From: Hyphomicrobiales bacterium
Lineage (GTDB): Bacteria; Pseudomonadota; Alphaproteobacteria; Rhizobiales; Rhizobiaceae
Assembly (NCBI GenBank): GCA_900466875.1
Contig: UBNQ01000006.1
Coordinates: 1-64,000, forward strand
Reading direction: 5' to 3'
Length of the DNA stretch: 64,000 bases
Shown here piece after piece: positions 18,400 to 27,659 of the stretch. The notes beneath the pieces are model-generated. The model saw only the letters and a list, made by a program, of their open reading frames with translations, was not told the DNA's origin and did not search any database. The position numbers and the translations under genes were made by a program. The number at the start of each line of letters is the position of its first letter. The stretch's first letter is position 1.

Positions 18400-18417
18400 T
18401 GTAAAGCACGCTTTACA
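18400..18417. promoter_or_regulatory. Palindromic operator TGTAAAGC-N2-GCTTTACA
   Basis: A perfect 8+2+8 inverted repeat ending 10 bases before the membrane-protein start and running into its ribosome site (AGGAG). The left half also lies where a -10 box would fall. It is the likely autoregulatory site of the HTH protein encoded by the second gene. Confidence 0.7.
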
Positions 18418-18427
18418 GGAGAGCATC

Positions 18428-18802
18428 ATGAGCCATATCCGCTATTTCAAGGAATTCATCGTCGTCCTGATCGCCTATGCGATCGCTTTGACCCTATCGA
18501 TCACGCTTCTCGCGCATGTCGAATCGCCGATGCTTCGCCCGTTTCTGGCTCTGCTTCCAATTGTCCCCGCGTTTGCCATGTGCTGGATCGTTCTCAGGCA
18601 ATTGCGACGCGTGGATGAATTGCAGCGGCGCATCCAGCTGGAAGCCATGGGTTTTGCCTTTGCCGGGACGGCGCTCATCACATTCAGCTACGGCTTCCTG
18701 GAGATCGCAGGTTATAATAGGCTTTCGATGTTCTTCATCTGGCCGCTGATGGCCATCCTGTGGATCGCCGGTACGATCATCGGCAACAGGCGTTACAGGT
18801 AA
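18428..18802 (+). CDS. Small integral membrane protein paired with HTH regulator
   Basis: 124 residues with four predicted transmembrane helices (about 8-28, 36-58, 72-95 and 101-118), separated by a basic cytoplasmic loop (LRQLRRVDELQRRIQLEAM). Such four-helix proteins next to a YozG-like HTH gene are a recurring pair in bacteria, but their function is not known to me. An AGGAG site precedes the ATG. The HTH gene starts 3 bases after the stop, and twin operators lie just upstream. Confidence 0.8.
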   Translation: MSHIRYFKEFIVVLIAYAIALTLSITLLAHVESPMLRPFLALLPIVPAFAMCWIVLRQLRRVDELQRRIQLEAMGFAFAGTALITFSYGFLEIAGYNRLSMFFIWPLMAILWIAGTIIGNRRYR

Positions 18803-18805
18803 GCG

Positions 18806-18997
18806 ATGAAGAACCACATCCGCATACTCCGCACCGAAAAGGGCTGGTCGCAGGGCGAACTGGCAAACCTTCTCGGTGTCTCGCGGCAGACGGTGAATGC
18901 GCTTGAGAACGGGCGTTATGACCCGAGCCTGCCGCTCGCCTTCAAGATCGCGCGCCTTTTGTCTCTGCCGATAGAACGAATATTCGAGGATGAATGA
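18806..18997 (+). CDS. YozG-like short XRE/HTH regulator
   Basis: 63 residues consisting almost entirely of one HTH_3 domain: RILRTEKGWSQGELANLLG, then VSRQTVNALENGRYDPSLPL and the C-terminal IERIF. It forms an operon with the upstream membrane protein and probably represses the pair through the TGTAAAGC palindromes. Translation is likely coupled because the gap is only 3 bases. Confidence 0.92.
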   Translation: MKNHIRILRTEKGWSQGELANLLGVSRQTVNALENGRYDPSLPLAFKIARLLSLPIERIFEDE

Positions 18998-19012
18998 ACC
19001 CTGAGGACGGTT

Positions 19013-19810
19013 TTAAACCGTCAGACCAAATCCCTGCATCAGCCGGCGCGTGGCGAAATCGGGATTGCCCGAGGTGAAAACGGCAAAGTCGAACCCTTCG
19101 GGATGTTCGGCGCCTTCGATGAGGGGCGTCTTGCGACGCGCCTGTCTGGCAATGGCTTCGGCGGGATCGAGCCAATCGACCGGCCAGGGTGCCAGACGGC
19201 GGAAGAGATTGGCCATGAACGGATAATGCGTGCAGGCAAGCACGACGATATCGGTCTTTCCGCCATCCTTTTCCACGAAGCAGGGAGCGATCTCGGCTGC
19301 GACAGCGTCATCGGAAATCGCCTCGCCGCGGATATAGCTTTCCGCCATGCGGGCGAGATTTTCGGATCCGACGAGACGGACATGGCACTGGGTGGCGAAA
19401 GACTGGATGAGATCACGCGTGTAGGCGCGCTTGACCGTGCCGGGCGTCGCGAGAACCGAGACGAGCCCCGATCGGGTGCGCTCGGCCGCGGGCTTGATCG
19501 CCGGCACCGTGCCGACGAAGGTCATGTCGGGGAATTTTTCGCGAAGTGCAGCACCGGCCAGCGTGAAGGCCGTGTTGCAGGCGATAACGCAGATTTCCGG
19601 TTGATGGTCCGCAAGCAGCGTTTCGAACAGCGAGAGGATGCGCTCCTGCAGAGCACCCTCTTCCCAGCTGCCGTAAGGAAAGGCCGCGTCGTCCGCGACA
19701 TAGACGAAACCGCGTTCCGGCATCAGCACTCGCGCTTCGCGCAGCACCGTCAGTCCGCCGATGCCCGAATCGAATACCAGGACGGGCTTCAGCTCATTCG
19801 CCGCTGTCAT
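19013..19810 (-). CDS. murI: Glutamate racemase
   Basis: Makes D-glutamate for peptidoglycan. The 265 residues show [10 protein letters not shown] with the conserved Asp/Ser, the first catalytic Cys in VIACNTAFT and the second in VLACTHYPF. The start [16 protein letters not shown] is used; a longer frame to 19906 would run deep into the upstream gene. It overlaps the upstream methyltransferase gene by 17 bases, suggesting coupled translation. A GACGGTTT/AAACCGTC hairpin spans the stop codon and faces the convergent HTH gene. Confidence 0.95.
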   Translation of the reverse strand: MTAANELKPVLVFDSGIGGLTVLREARVLMPERGFVYVADDAAFPYGSWEEGALQERILSLFETLLADHQPEICVIACNTAFTLAGAALREKFPDMTFVGTVPAIKPAAERTRSGLVSVLATPGTVKRAYTRDLIQSFATQCHVRLVGSENLARMAESYIRGEAISDDAVAAEIAPCFVEKDGGKTDIVVLACTHYPFMANLFRRLAPWPVDWLDPAEAIARQARRKTPLIEGAEHPEGFDFAVFTSGNPDFATRRLMQGFGLTV

Positions 19811-20633
19811 TCCCTTCTGTCTCCCCTGCCTCTGAGGCCTTTTTCTGTCTTGGAACAATCTTTTCCGGCCATTGCCGCGGGAAGCGGTCGAGCGAGCGGA
19901 TAACACCGCGAAACACGCTGATCTCCTGCTCGGAAAAGGCCCGCCGCGACAGGACTGCGCGCAGGTTGTCGATCATTTTGGGCTTTTTTTCAGGCGGATG
20001 GAAATAACCGCGGGCGTCCAGCGCTTCTTCGACATGCTCGAACATGCCGAGCACCTGTTCCTTGGTCGAAGGGTTCTGCTCGATCGGCTGGAAGCGCGTT
20101 TCCTCCAGATCGTCGATGCCCGACTTCATCCAGTCATAGGACATCAGCAGCACAGCCTGGGCGATATTGAGCGATGCAAAGGCCGGGTTCACCGGGAAGG
20201 TGACGATCTCATCGGCTAGCGCCACTTCCTCGTTGTTCAGGCCCCAGCGTTCTCGACCGAACAGAATTCCGGTTTTCTCACCTGCCTTGAACTTTTCACG
20301 CAGGGTCGCTGCGGCAAAAACCGGGGAGCGCACAGGCTTGAAGCCGTAACGCTCGCGCGCTGTCGTGGCATAGACGAAATTGAGGTCGCTGATTGCCTCT
20401 TCCAGCGTATCGTAAACCTTGGTGCCATCGATCACGTGATCGGCCTTGGAGGCCGCTGAACGCGCCTTCTCGTTCGGCCAGCCATCACGCGGGTTGACGA
20501 GACGCAGTTCGGCCAGACCGAAATTGGCCATGGCGCGGGCAACCATGCCGATATTTTCGCCAAGCTGCGGCTCGACCAGAATGATCGCCGGTCCTTCGGC
20601 AATGAGTTCACGTTCGCTATTGGTGCCCGACAT
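19794..20633 (-). CDS. TrmJ-like SPOUT RNA methyltransferase
   Basis: 279 residues of the SpoU/TrmH superfamily with the knotted methyltransferase motifs: [42 protein letters not shown] and [16 protein letters not shown]. The first and last match the TrmJ group, which methylates tRNA at position 32 in E. coli; the target here is inferred. The C-terminal helical tail (from about 200) is longer and includes a Lys-rich end. The start [10 protein letters not shown] was chosen because upstream residues are out-of-frame FUSC sequence. Confidence 0.88.
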   Translation of the reverse strand: MSGTNSERELIAEGPAIILVEPQLGENIGMVARAMANFGLAELRLVNPRDGWPNEKARSAASKADHVIDGTKVYDTLEEAISDLNFVYATTARERYGFKPVRSPVFAAATLREKFKAGEKTGILFGRERWGLNNEEVALADEIVTFPVNPAFASLNIAQAVLLMSYDWMKSGIDDLEETRFQPIEQNPSTKEQVLGMFEHVEEALDARGYFHPPEKKPKMIDNLRAVLSRRAFSEQEISVFRGVIRSLDRFPRQWPEKIVPRQKKASEAGETEGNDSGE

Positions 20634-20695
20634 ATTCGTTTCCGCTTGTTCTTGAAGGCGGGGAATAGACCCGTCGGACCACGACGGCAAGCCGG

Positions 20696-22738
20696 TTATT
20701 GGCTCTTTTGCTTGTCGGCGGCGGCTGGATAAAGACGCGTCAACAGATTGGCGACCATATCCGCCCCATGCGCCACACCCTGCCCCGGAGCCGCCGGATT
20801 GGTTCCGACTGCCGCGTGCCGCGGCGTCCGCGAAGAGAAACATTCCGCTCCCCTCGCCGCCGCCTTCTCGAGCGCTCGCCTGGCGCCGTCGATCGCGCGA
20901 CGGACTTCAGGAGTGTCCTGGCTTTCGGCATTGGCAAAATCCCGTGCCAGAATGCGCGCCCAATAGGACGAGGCCAGAAACACCGCCAATGTCTGGCGGA
21001 TCGGCCCCGGTCGCGTGACCAGCGACCATGCACTGCCCAGCGGGCGCGCGGCAACCGTCAGGTCCCGATAGGCCTCATCAAGCCGGTTCGACAATTCGAT
21101 CAGCCTGTAGCGCCCCTCACCGCTGCTCACCGCGTCCAGCAATTGTCCGAGAGCGTCGTACCAGCGAGCAAGCGCCAGCTCGACGGTCGAGCGGGTCGAG
21201 GAGGGAAATATGACGAAGGCGACGAACATGCCGGCGACCGAACCGATCACGGTTTCTTCCAGACGCAAAAGCAGCACCTCGAATGTCAGCTGTCCGATCA
21301 GGCCGTAGACGAGGCAGAGAACGATGGTGACGAAAAAGCTGAGAAGCGCGTAGGAAACCTGCAGGAAATAGAAGGCAAGAAAGACGCAGACCGCCGCGAG
21401 CATGACGGTTGCCGCCATATGACCGGTAAGAAGCGTCGCCAAGGCGAGGCCGATGGCAACGCCGATCAGCGTGCCGACCGATCGCTGGACTGCCCGCAGG
21501 GCCGCATCACCGCGCGAGCGGGTGTTGTTGAATACGAGGAATGCGGTCAACACCGCCCAGAACCAGCGGTCGCGGGATAAAAGCAGCCCGAAAATCATGG
21601 CGATGCCGGATGCGATGGTGATCTGCACTGCGGCGCGGACGAGCGGATTTTTCCAGGAAAAATCCGGCTTGGTCGATGGCCCGGCCGGCGGCAATCCACC
21701 GAAGGCCATCAGTTGTAGAAAACTCCGGTCGTTGGCGGCCTCGTTCAATGCGGATGACGCGCGCTGCAGCCACAAAAGCGCGTGAACGCTTTGTTTCGCC
21801 CGTTCGTCGCCGCTCGCGACATCCTGATCGTCTGCGATCTTCCTTGCCGCCGTCGCATCACCGTTGAGCACCGCATCGAACAGGGATGCGGGCGCCAAGG
21901 CTCCGAGCGATTGCACGATCACGCTTTCGGCCGCGAGGTGAAGGTCGAAAATGGCGATGGAAACCGCAGTGACCGGATTGTCCCCGCTCGGAAGAGAGCC
22001 GTCGGCATTGCGGGGAAGCAGGCCTTCAGCCATCAGGACCACGTCCTTCAACTGTTCTTCCATCTGCCGCAATTCGAGACGGTCCTTGTCCGTCAAGGCT
22101 CCGCTTCTGGAAAGTCGGGCAAGGCGCAGCAGAATATCCGATACCCGGTGCTGTATCGCCCTCAATGTCTTGGCAAGATCGCGACGCCAGTCATCGACAA
22201 GCAGATATTTGCGAATGAGATGCCCGAAGGCGACAGCGAAAAGCGGCCCAAGTGCCGCGAGCGGCAGCTCAGTCAGCGTCGGCCGCAGGTATGCGCCGAT
22301 GAAATAGGAAATGAAGGCGAACATGCCGACCGCAAAACCGCGCGCACCGAACACACGCGCAAGGCTCGCAGCAAAGATCACGCCCAGAAATGTCAGGTCG
22401 GCGACAAGCCGGTACGGTTCCAGTGCGGCCGCAAGCGTGATGCAGAAAAGGCTTGCGGCACAGCCCATCAGGCGCGTCGTCAGTTGTTCCCCGGGGGTCT
22501 TGTCCTTCACCGCGACGCCGCCTTCGATCGAAAGCACGATGGCAAGCGCGTAGGAAATCGATGGAAGAGGGACAAAGGCCAGATGGACGGCGATCAGGGT
22601 GATGATCGAAGCAAGGATGGTGAGCGTGACGCGCGCACCCATCTTCACCCGCGACAGAGCGGGATCATGCGCCAAAAGGCGATCAACCATTTTGGCAACC
22701 ATGGCCGCAGCCATCCGCGGCAGCCTAGACGTCACCAT
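20696..22738 (-). CDS. FUSC family inner-membrane transporter
   Basis: 680 residues in the classic AaeB/FUSC architecture: two blocks of about six transmembrane helices (about 35-175 and 360-500), separated by a cytoplasmic helical domain and followed by a soluble C-terminal region. The motif SFFVTIVLCLVYGLIGQL lies in the second block. Relatives export aromatic acids or detoxify hydrophobic compounds; the substrate is unknown. A secreted-protein gene lies 70 bases upstream on the same strand. Confidence 0.88.
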   Translation of the reverse strand: MVTSRLPRMAAAMVAKMVDRLLAHDPALSRVKMGARVTLTILASIITLIAVHLAFVPLPSISYALAIVLSIEGGVAVKDKTPGEQLTTRLMGCAASLFCITLAAALEPYRLVADLTFLGVIFAASLARVFGARGFAVGMFAFISYFIGAYLRPTLTELPLAALGPLFAVAFGHLIRKYLLVDDWRRDLAKTLRAIQHRVSDILLRLARLSRSGALTDKDRLELRQMEEQLKDVVLMAEGLLPRNADGSLPSGDNPVTAVSIAIFDLHLAAESVIVQSLGALAPASLFDAVLNGDATAARKIADDQDVASGDERAKQSVHALLWLQRASSALNEAANDRSFLQLMAFGGLPPAGPSTKPDFSWKNPLVRAAVQITIASGIAMIFGLLLSRDRWFWAVLTAFLVFNNTRSRGDAALRAVQRSVGTLIGVAIGLALATLLTGHMAATVMLAAVCVFLAFYFLQVSYALLSFFVTIVLCLVYGLIGQLTFEVLLLRLEETVIGSVAGMFVAFVIFPSSTRSTVELALARWYDALGQLLDAVSSGEGRYRLIELSNRLDEAYRDLTVAARPLGSAWSLVTRPGPIRQTLAVFLASSYWARILARDFANAESQDTPEVRRAIDGARRALEKAAARGAECFSSRTPRHAAVGTNPAAPGQGVAHGADMVANLLTRLYPAAADKQKSQ

Positions 22739-22807
22739 TGTCGATCCGCATGGCGCACGTGTCCGGGAAGGCAGAAGAGACCAGATCCTCCGGTATCGCG
22801 TCGGGCA

Positions 22808-23338
22808 TCACTCACCCTTGGCGATGGACTGCATTTCCTCGATGACGCTGTCGCTTTCGCCATCGGCCACACGGTGGATGTCGTCGATCACCGGCTTGCC
22901 GGCTTCGTCGATCACATCGAAAAGCACTTCCGAGGCGGTGTCCTTCAGATCGGTATCGTCGATGCAGGTCCATTGCTTGAACGTGACCTTGAAGCTGGTC
23001 TTGTAATTGGCCGCCACGCCCGGCGCTATTGTGACATCCTGTAGCGGGCAACCATCCTGCGAGGCGGTAACGACATCATAACCGAACGGATCGCCCGGCT
23101 GATTGTTTTCCGTCTCATAGGCGGGATGCTTGGCCGCATCGGCGTAAGCCGTCTGGAAACGCTTGCTGAACAGCCGTGCCAGTGGTTCCGGATCGAAGAT
23201 GAATTTCCAGTCGCTGTCGTTGCTGTTCCAGTTGTCCTCGGTGATCTTCATCACCTCCTTGACCGGATCCGCGGGATCGGCCGCCAGCGAGACCGTGGAC
23301 AGAAACGACAAAGCAAGAGCGAGCGGCAGAGTTCGCAT
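22808..23338 (-). CDS. Periplasmic protein of unknown function
   Basis: 176 residues with a clear Sec signal peptide (LALALSFLSTVSLAAD; cleavage after ALA-like SLA at about residue 20). The mature part resembles small DUF3828-type periplasmic proteins: an N-terminal helix rich in acidic residues, two Cys (in DGCPLQ and QWTCID) that may form a disulfide, and a C-terminal acidic helix. It precedes the FUSC gene on the same strand and may be cotranscribed. No catalytic motif is visible. Confidence 0.75.
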   Translation of the reverse strand: MRTLPLALALSFLSTVSLAADPADPVKEVMKITEDNWNSNDSDWKFIFDPEPLARLFSKRFQTAYADAAKHPAYETENNQPGDPFGYDVVTASQDGCPLQDVTIAPGVAANYKTSFKVTFKQWTCIDDTDLKDTASEVLFDVIDEAGKPVIDDIHRVADGESDSVIEEMQSIAKGE

Positions 23339-23566
23339 GGTGGTGATCCGTATTTGAGGCGATTTGCGCGGACATTACCCCTCGGCCTTTATTTGGCAAT
23401 GACCATTCTTGCTGTTTTTCAAAGCCGGAAAGGCCCTGCGTTGAAATCTCACAGAAAAGGCCCCAATCCCTGTCTCACGGCTTTGCACGCTCCGCCTGCG
23501 ATGTTATAGCGCAACCCGTTGACCCATTCGGGGCCGTCCTGGCCCATTCACGACAAGAGGAAGTCC

Positions 23567-24778
23567 ATGCAGAAGATCAAGGTAGCCAACCCTGTCGTCG
23601 ATCTCGACGGCGACGAGATGACCCGCATCATCTGGCAGCTGATCAAGGACAAACTGATCCTGCCCTATCTCGATCTCGACATCGAATATTACGATCTTTC
23701 AGTCGAGAACCGCGACGCCACCGACGACCAGGTGACGATCGATGCCGCCAATGCCATCAAGAAGCACGGCGTCGGCATCAAGTGCGCCACCATCACGCCG
23801 GATGAAGCCCGCGTTGAAGAATTCAAGCTGAAGAAGATGTGGAAGAGCCCGAACGGCACGATCCGCAACATTCTCGGCGGCGTCATCTTCCGCGAGCCGA
23901 TCATCATGCAGAACGTGCCGCGTCTGGTTCCGGGCTGGACCAAGCCGATCATCGTCGGCCGTCACGCTTTCGGCGACCAGTATCGCGCAACCGATTTCAA
24001 GTTCCCGGGCAAGGGCAAGCTGTCGATCAAGTTCGTCGGCGACGACGGCCAGACGATCGAGCACGACGTCTTCGACGCACCGTCCTCGGGCGTTGCCATG
24101 GCGATGTACAATCTCGACGATTCGATCCGCGATTTCGCCCGCGCTTCGTTCAACTACGCCCTGCAGCGTGGTGTTCCCTGCTACCTGTCGACCAAGAACA
24201 CGATCCTCAAGGCCTATGACGGTCGCTTCAAGGACCTGTTCCAGGAAATCTTCGACGCCGAGTTCAAGGCGCAGTACGATGAAGCCAAGATCTGGTACGA
24301 ACACCGCCTGATCGACGACATGGTCGCCTCCGCGCTGAAGTGGTCCGGCGGCTACGTCTGGGCGTGCAAGAACTACGACGGCGACGTGCAGTCGGACATC
24401 GTTGCGCAGGGTTTTGGCTCGCTCGGCCTGATGACCTCGGTTCTGATGACGCCGGATGGCAAGACGGTCGAAGCCGAAGCCGCACACGGCACGGTGACCC
24501 GTCACTACCGCCAGCACCAGAAGGGCCAGGAAACCTCGACGAACTCGATTGCTTCGATCTTCGCCTGGACCCGCGGCCTCGCACACCGCGCCAAGCTGGA
24601 CGACAATGCCGAACTGACGAAGTTCGCACTGACGCTCGAAAAGGTCTGCATCGATACCGTCGAAGCCGGTTTCATGACCAAGGACCTGGCATTGCTCATC
24701 GGCCCGGATCAGCCGTGGCTGTCGACCACAGCCTTCCTCGACAAGATCGACGAAAATCTGCAGAAGGCGATGGCGTAA
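23567..24778 (+). CDS. icd: NADP-dependent isocitrate dehydrogenase
   Basis: The TCA-cycle enzyme converting isocitrate to 2-oxoglutarate with NADPH production. The 403 residues are of the eukaryote-like homodimeric type typical of Rhizobiales. Motifs include [15 protein letters not shown] at the N-terminus, [12 protein letters not shown] (substrate loop), [10 protein letters not shown], and the NADP-site [17 protein letters not shown]. The start [10 protein letters not shown] follows an AGAGG site and fits the family; the frame extends to 23519 without support. A strong terminator follows. Confidence 0.97.
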   Translation: MQKIKVANPVVDLDGDEMTRIIWQLIKDKLILPYLDLDIEYYDLSVENRDATDDQVTIDAANAIKKHGVGIKCATITPDEARVEEFKLKKMWKSPNGTIRNILGGVIFREPIIMQNVPRLVPGWTKPIIVGRHAFGDQYRATDFKFPGKGKLSIKFVGDDGQTIEHDVFDAPSSGVAMAMYNLDDSIRDFARASFNYALQRGVPCYLSTKNTILKAYDGRFKDLFQEIFDAEFKAQYDEAKIWYEHRLIDDMVASALKWSGGYVWACKNYDGDVQSDIVAQGFGSLGLMTSVLMTPDGKTVEAEAAHGTVTRHYRQHQKGQETSTNSIASIFAWTRGLAHRAKLDDNAELTKFALTLEKVCIDTVEAGFMTKDLALLIGPDQPWLSTTAFLDKIDENLQKAMA

Positions 24779-24802
24779 GCCTCAATCTTCGGATTAGATT
24801 TG

Positions 24803-24833
24803 AACGGCGGGGTTTTCCCCGCCGTTTTCTTTT
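24803..24833 (+). terminator. Terminator after icd
   Basis: AACGGCGGGG/CCCCGCCGTT stem with a TTTT loop and a T-rich tail. It lies between icd and the acetyltransferase gene, so the latter probably has a separate promoter or is read through. Confidence 0.85.
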
Positions 24834-24848
24834 CGAGGAGGTTTTAGC

Positions 24849-25304
24849 ATGGCCGCCAATCGTCCCGTCGAAATCCGCCCCCTGGCACCATCCGACCGCG
24901 AGGCGTGGCAGCCATTGTTCGAGGCCTATATAGGTTTCTACGAATCGGAACTGCCGAAAGAGCAATACGACATCACCTGGTCGCGCTTTCAGGATCCTGA
25001 CGAGCCGATGCATGTGCTCGGCGCGTTCGACGAGGGCAGACTGGTCGGCATCGTACATGCGCTCTTCCATCGCTCGACCTGGCTGCCGGATACGACATGT
25101 TATCTGCAGGACCTCTATGTCGACGACAGCCAGCGCGGTCGAGGCGTCGGCGAAGCATTGATCGAGAAGGTGGCGCTGCTTGCCCGCGACAAGAATGCCG
25201 GGCGTCTCTACTGGCTGACGCAGGAGAAGAACGACGCGGCCCGCCGGCTCTACGACCGGGTAGCCGTGGCACCGGGGTTCATCCAGTACCGCAAGCCGCT
25301 GTAG
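24849..25304 (+). CDS. GNAT family N-acetyltransferase
   Basis: 151 residues with a single GNAT fold. Motif A (acetyl-CoA pyrophosphate loop) reads DSQRGRGVGEALI, preceded by the beta strand YLQDLYV, and motif B is RLYWLTQEKNDAARRLYDRV. It acetylates an unknown small molecule or protein. A GAGGAGG site is 8 bases before the ATG. The start overlaps the end of the icd terminator region, so the transcript may begin upstream of the hairpin. Confidence 0.9.
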   Translation: MAANRPVEIRPLAPSDREAWQPLFEAYIGFYESELPKEQYDITWSRFQDPDEPMHVLGAFDEGRLVGIVHALFHRSTWLPDTTCYLQDLYVDDSQRGRGVGEALIEKVALLARDKNAGRLYWLTQEKNDAARRLYDRVAVAPGFIQYRKPL

Positions 25305-25405
25305 CCTACACGGGAATCCGAGAGTTCATTGCCCAAAACCTCGCCAGAGCCTTGATTGTCTCGGTGCGCGCTCCAAAACAAAGTGCGGCAACAGGAGGAT
25401 AACGG

Positions 25406-26035
25406 ATGGCAGACGAAATCGTATTTTACACCAACCCGATGTCACGTGGGCGCATCGCCCGCTGGATGCTTGAGGAAACCGGCGTTCCCTACCGCACGGA
25501 GATCCTTCAGTTCGGAACGACGATGAAGGACGAAGGCTACAGGTCAGTCAATCCGATGGGCAAGGTGCCGACAATCGTCCACGGCAAGAAAACGGTGACC
25601 GAATGCGCCGCCATTTGCGCCTATCTCGCCGATGCCTTTCCTGAGAAAGGCCTGGCGCCCTCGCCGACTGACCGCGCCGACTATTATCGGTGGATGTTCT
25701 TTGCCGCCGGTCCGCTGGAAGCCGCCGTCAGCAACCGCGCGCTTGGCTTCGAAGTCCCGGCCGGCCAGGAGCGCATGATCGGATATGGCAGCTATGGCGA
25801 CGTGATGGATGCTCTTGAACTTGCCGTTCGCAGCAATTCCTACATAGCCGGCGAAAAATTCAGCGCGGCGGATGTCTATGTCGGATCACAGGTCGGCTGG
25901 GGGCTGCAATTCGGCTCGATCGAAAAACGCCCTGCCTTCGAGCAATATTTCGGGCGCCTCGCCCTTCGAGATGCCTATCAGCGCGCTTCCGAAAAGGACG
26001 ACAAGGCGGCAGGCGAAATGCAGCGATCCGTCTGA
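25406..26035 (+). CDS. Glutathione S-transferase family protein
   Basis: 209 residues with an N-terminal thioredoxin-like domain (IVFYTNPMSRGRIARWML; Ser near the glutathione sulphur) and the cis-Pro motif KVPTIV, followed by TECAAICAYL. The C-terminal helical domain has the N-capping pattern FSAADVYVGSQVGW. Similar rhizobial enzymes conjugate or reduce electrophiles; the substrate is unknown. A GGAGG site precedes the ATG. Confidence 0.92.
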   Translation: MADEIVFYTNPMSRGRIARWMLEETGVPYRTEILQFGTTMKDEGYRSVNPMGKVPTIVHGKKTVTECAAICAYLADAFPEKGLAPSPTDRADYYRWMFFAAGPLEAAVSNRALGFEVPAGQERMIGYGSYGDVMDALELAVRSNSYIAGEKFSAADVYVGSQVGWGLQFGSIEKRPAFEQYFGRLALRDAYQRASEKDDKAAGEMQRSV

Positions 26036-26131
26036 ACAAAGTCAAAATTCATCATGAATCGAAGGTTCGATTGCAGCGATTTTAGCGGGTGCTAATTTTT
26101 CTTTTGCCCGATCATGGGCTGGGAGGCTGCA

Positions 26132-26470
26132 ATGTCGAAAATCACCCGAATGGCTGCGGGCCTTTCCGCAGCGCTTTTGCTGCTGGCAGGTACGGCGCGC
26201 GCCGACGATCTTGCCTTCATGCTGACCAACAAGACGGATGGCGTGCTCGAGCGCTTCTACACGTCACCGGTCGGCGTCGACAACTGGGAGGAGGATGTCT
26301 TCGGCAAGGACGTTCTCGAGCCCGGCGAAAGTATCAAGATCACCATCGCGGACGGACGCCGGGTCTGCAAATACGACCTGCGATTCGAATTCACGGAGGA
26401 TTCCGGCTATGAGGACATGGAGGACAGCCAGGATCTCTGCAAAATGGGATCCTACGAAATCCACGAATGA
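26132..26470 (+). CDS. Small secreted protein of unknown function
   Basis: 112 residues with a Sec signal peptide (AAGLSAALLLLAGTARAD; cleavage after ARA). The mature part is a compact beta-rich acidic domain: DLAFMLTNKTDGVLERFY, then a D/E-rich middle and a C-terminal DLCKMGSYEI. Two Cys (in RRVCKYD and QDLCKMG) could form a disulfide. GGGAGG precedes the ATG at 26132; the longer frame to 26114 lacks support. Confidence 0.78.
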   Translation: MSKITRMAAGLSAALLLLAGTARADDLAFMLTNKTDGVLERFYTSPVGVDNWEEDVFGKDVLEPGESIKITIADGRRVCKYDLRFEFTEDSGYEDMEDSQDLCKMGSYEIHE

Positions 26471-26598
26471 CAGCGCGGCAAGGCGGCGATGAAACGCTCC
26501 GGTCGCGGAAGCAGGTTCATTCAAGATCCGTTAATCCGGAAAGGTGCATGGTCCGGTATCGAAGCACTGGAAATGTCTGGTGCCCAGGGATTACATCG

Positions 26599-26973
26599 AT
26601 GAAGAAGATCATTCTTTCTGCACTGTCCTTCGCCATCCTTACCAGCGCAGCCATGGTTCCCGCCGGCAGCGCGCTGGCGCAGTGGCGCGACGGGCCACCG
26701 CCGCGCTGGGAAGACCGTGGACCGCCACCGCCCCGTTGGGATCGCGACCGCGATCGCCATCACCGCCGCCATCACGACAATACGGGAAAGGTCATTGCCG
26801 GTGGCCTCGCGGCCGGCATTGTCGGCGGCCTGATCGGCGGCGCTCTGGCCAATAGCGGCCCGCGCTATGTCGAGCCACCACCACCTCCCCCGCGCTGCTG
26901 GTTCGAGGATCAGCAGGTTCGCAATGCCTATGATGGCGGCTGGCATATGGAATCGATCCGCGTCTGCCGATAA
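26599..26973 (+). CDS. Secreted Arg/His/Pro-rich protein with glycine-zipper
   Basis: 124 residues. The signal peptide (ILSALSFAILTSAAM, cleavage after ALA) is followed by a Pro/Arg/His-rich basic segment (WDRDRDRHHRRHHDN) and a glycine-zipper-type hydrophobic helix (VIAGGLAAGIVGGLIGGALA). It ends with a Cys pair in RCWFEDQQ and IRVCR. Glycine zippers suggest membrane insertion or association with the outer membrane. The histidine-rich stretch could bind metal, which is inference. A GGGA site lies 8 bases upstream of the ATG. Confidence 0.8.
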   Translation: MKKIILSALSFAILTSAAMVPAGSALAQWRDGPPPRWEDRGPPPPRWDRDRDRHHRRHHDNTGKVIAGGLAAGIVGGLIGGALANSGPRYVEPPPPPPRCWFEDQQVRNAYDGGWHMESIRVCR

Positions 26974-26994
26974 TTCCTATAGCTAAAGCACTTG

Positions 26995-27021
26995 AAAAGC
27001 CGCGCATTGCGCGGCTTTTTT
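26995..27021 (+). terminator. Bidirectional terminator between convergent genes
   Basis: AAAAGCCGCGC/GCGCGGCTTTTTT stem with a short loop and A/T runs on both sides, between the glycine-zipper protein and the convergent lipoprotein gene. Confidence 0.85.
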
Positions 27022-27039
27022 CGTCAAACATATGCGGAC

Positions 27040-27525
27040 TTACCGCGCCTTCTTTTTCCGGGCATAGATCAGACAATTGTCGATCATGCTGACGCAGAGG
27101 CCATTGATATCGGTCGAGGTGTTGTTGTCGCCGGCGAACTCCACCTGCCTGAGCTTCCTGTCGGCGAATCGGAACTGCGTGCTGCAATTGCCGCCCGATG
27201 AACCGCTTGTCGATGTGTTGACCGCGGGTATCGCGCCGAAAAGGGTGAAGGACGGATTGACGACATTCCAGCTTCCGCGCGGCATGTCGCGCCGATAGGC
27301 CCAGATCGATCCCCCGTCGGCAGTCGATGTGCTTGCCGTCGGAAAGCCGGCGCACATACGAACATCGTCTTCGTCCAGCCCGACGATTTCAGCCCGCGCT
27401 GCCGCCACCGTCGAGTTCTCGCTGACGACCCGCGACGTATCGGCCGGGATCGTGCAGGCGCCAAGCAAAAAGCTCAAAATCGATAGCCGGGCGAAAGCCC
27501 GCAAACGCAGTATCTGAAAATCCAT
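27040..27525 (-). CDS. Putative lipoprotein of unknown function
   Basis: 161 residues with a signal peptide ending in lipobox LLGAC, so Cys24 is the likely lipidated residue. The mature part has a conserved-looking segment DEDDVRMCAGFPTAS and further Cys (GGNCSTQF, GLCVSM, DNCLIY). The frame is open to a typical start MDFQILRLRAFARL, but the ribosome site is weak. Envelope location inferred; function unknown. Confidence 0.72.
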   Translation of the reverse strand: MDFQILRLRAFARLSILSFLLGACTIPADTSRVVSENSTVAAARAEIVGLDEDDVRMCAGFPTASTSTADGGSIWAYRRDMPRGSWNVVNPSFTLFGAIPAVNTSTSGSSGGNCSTQFRFADRKLRQVEFAGDNNTSTDINGLCVSMIDNCLIYARKKKAR

Positions 27526-27659
27526 AATCCAACATCGCCGTTTTACCTTTACCAGCCTCCAGAGGGCTAGCTAGGCGCAAGACGCTATGGATCAAGATGC
27601 GGCAAGCCACTCATCGGCCAGACAGCCGATCACAATTGCCTGTCGCATTCAGCAGGATG

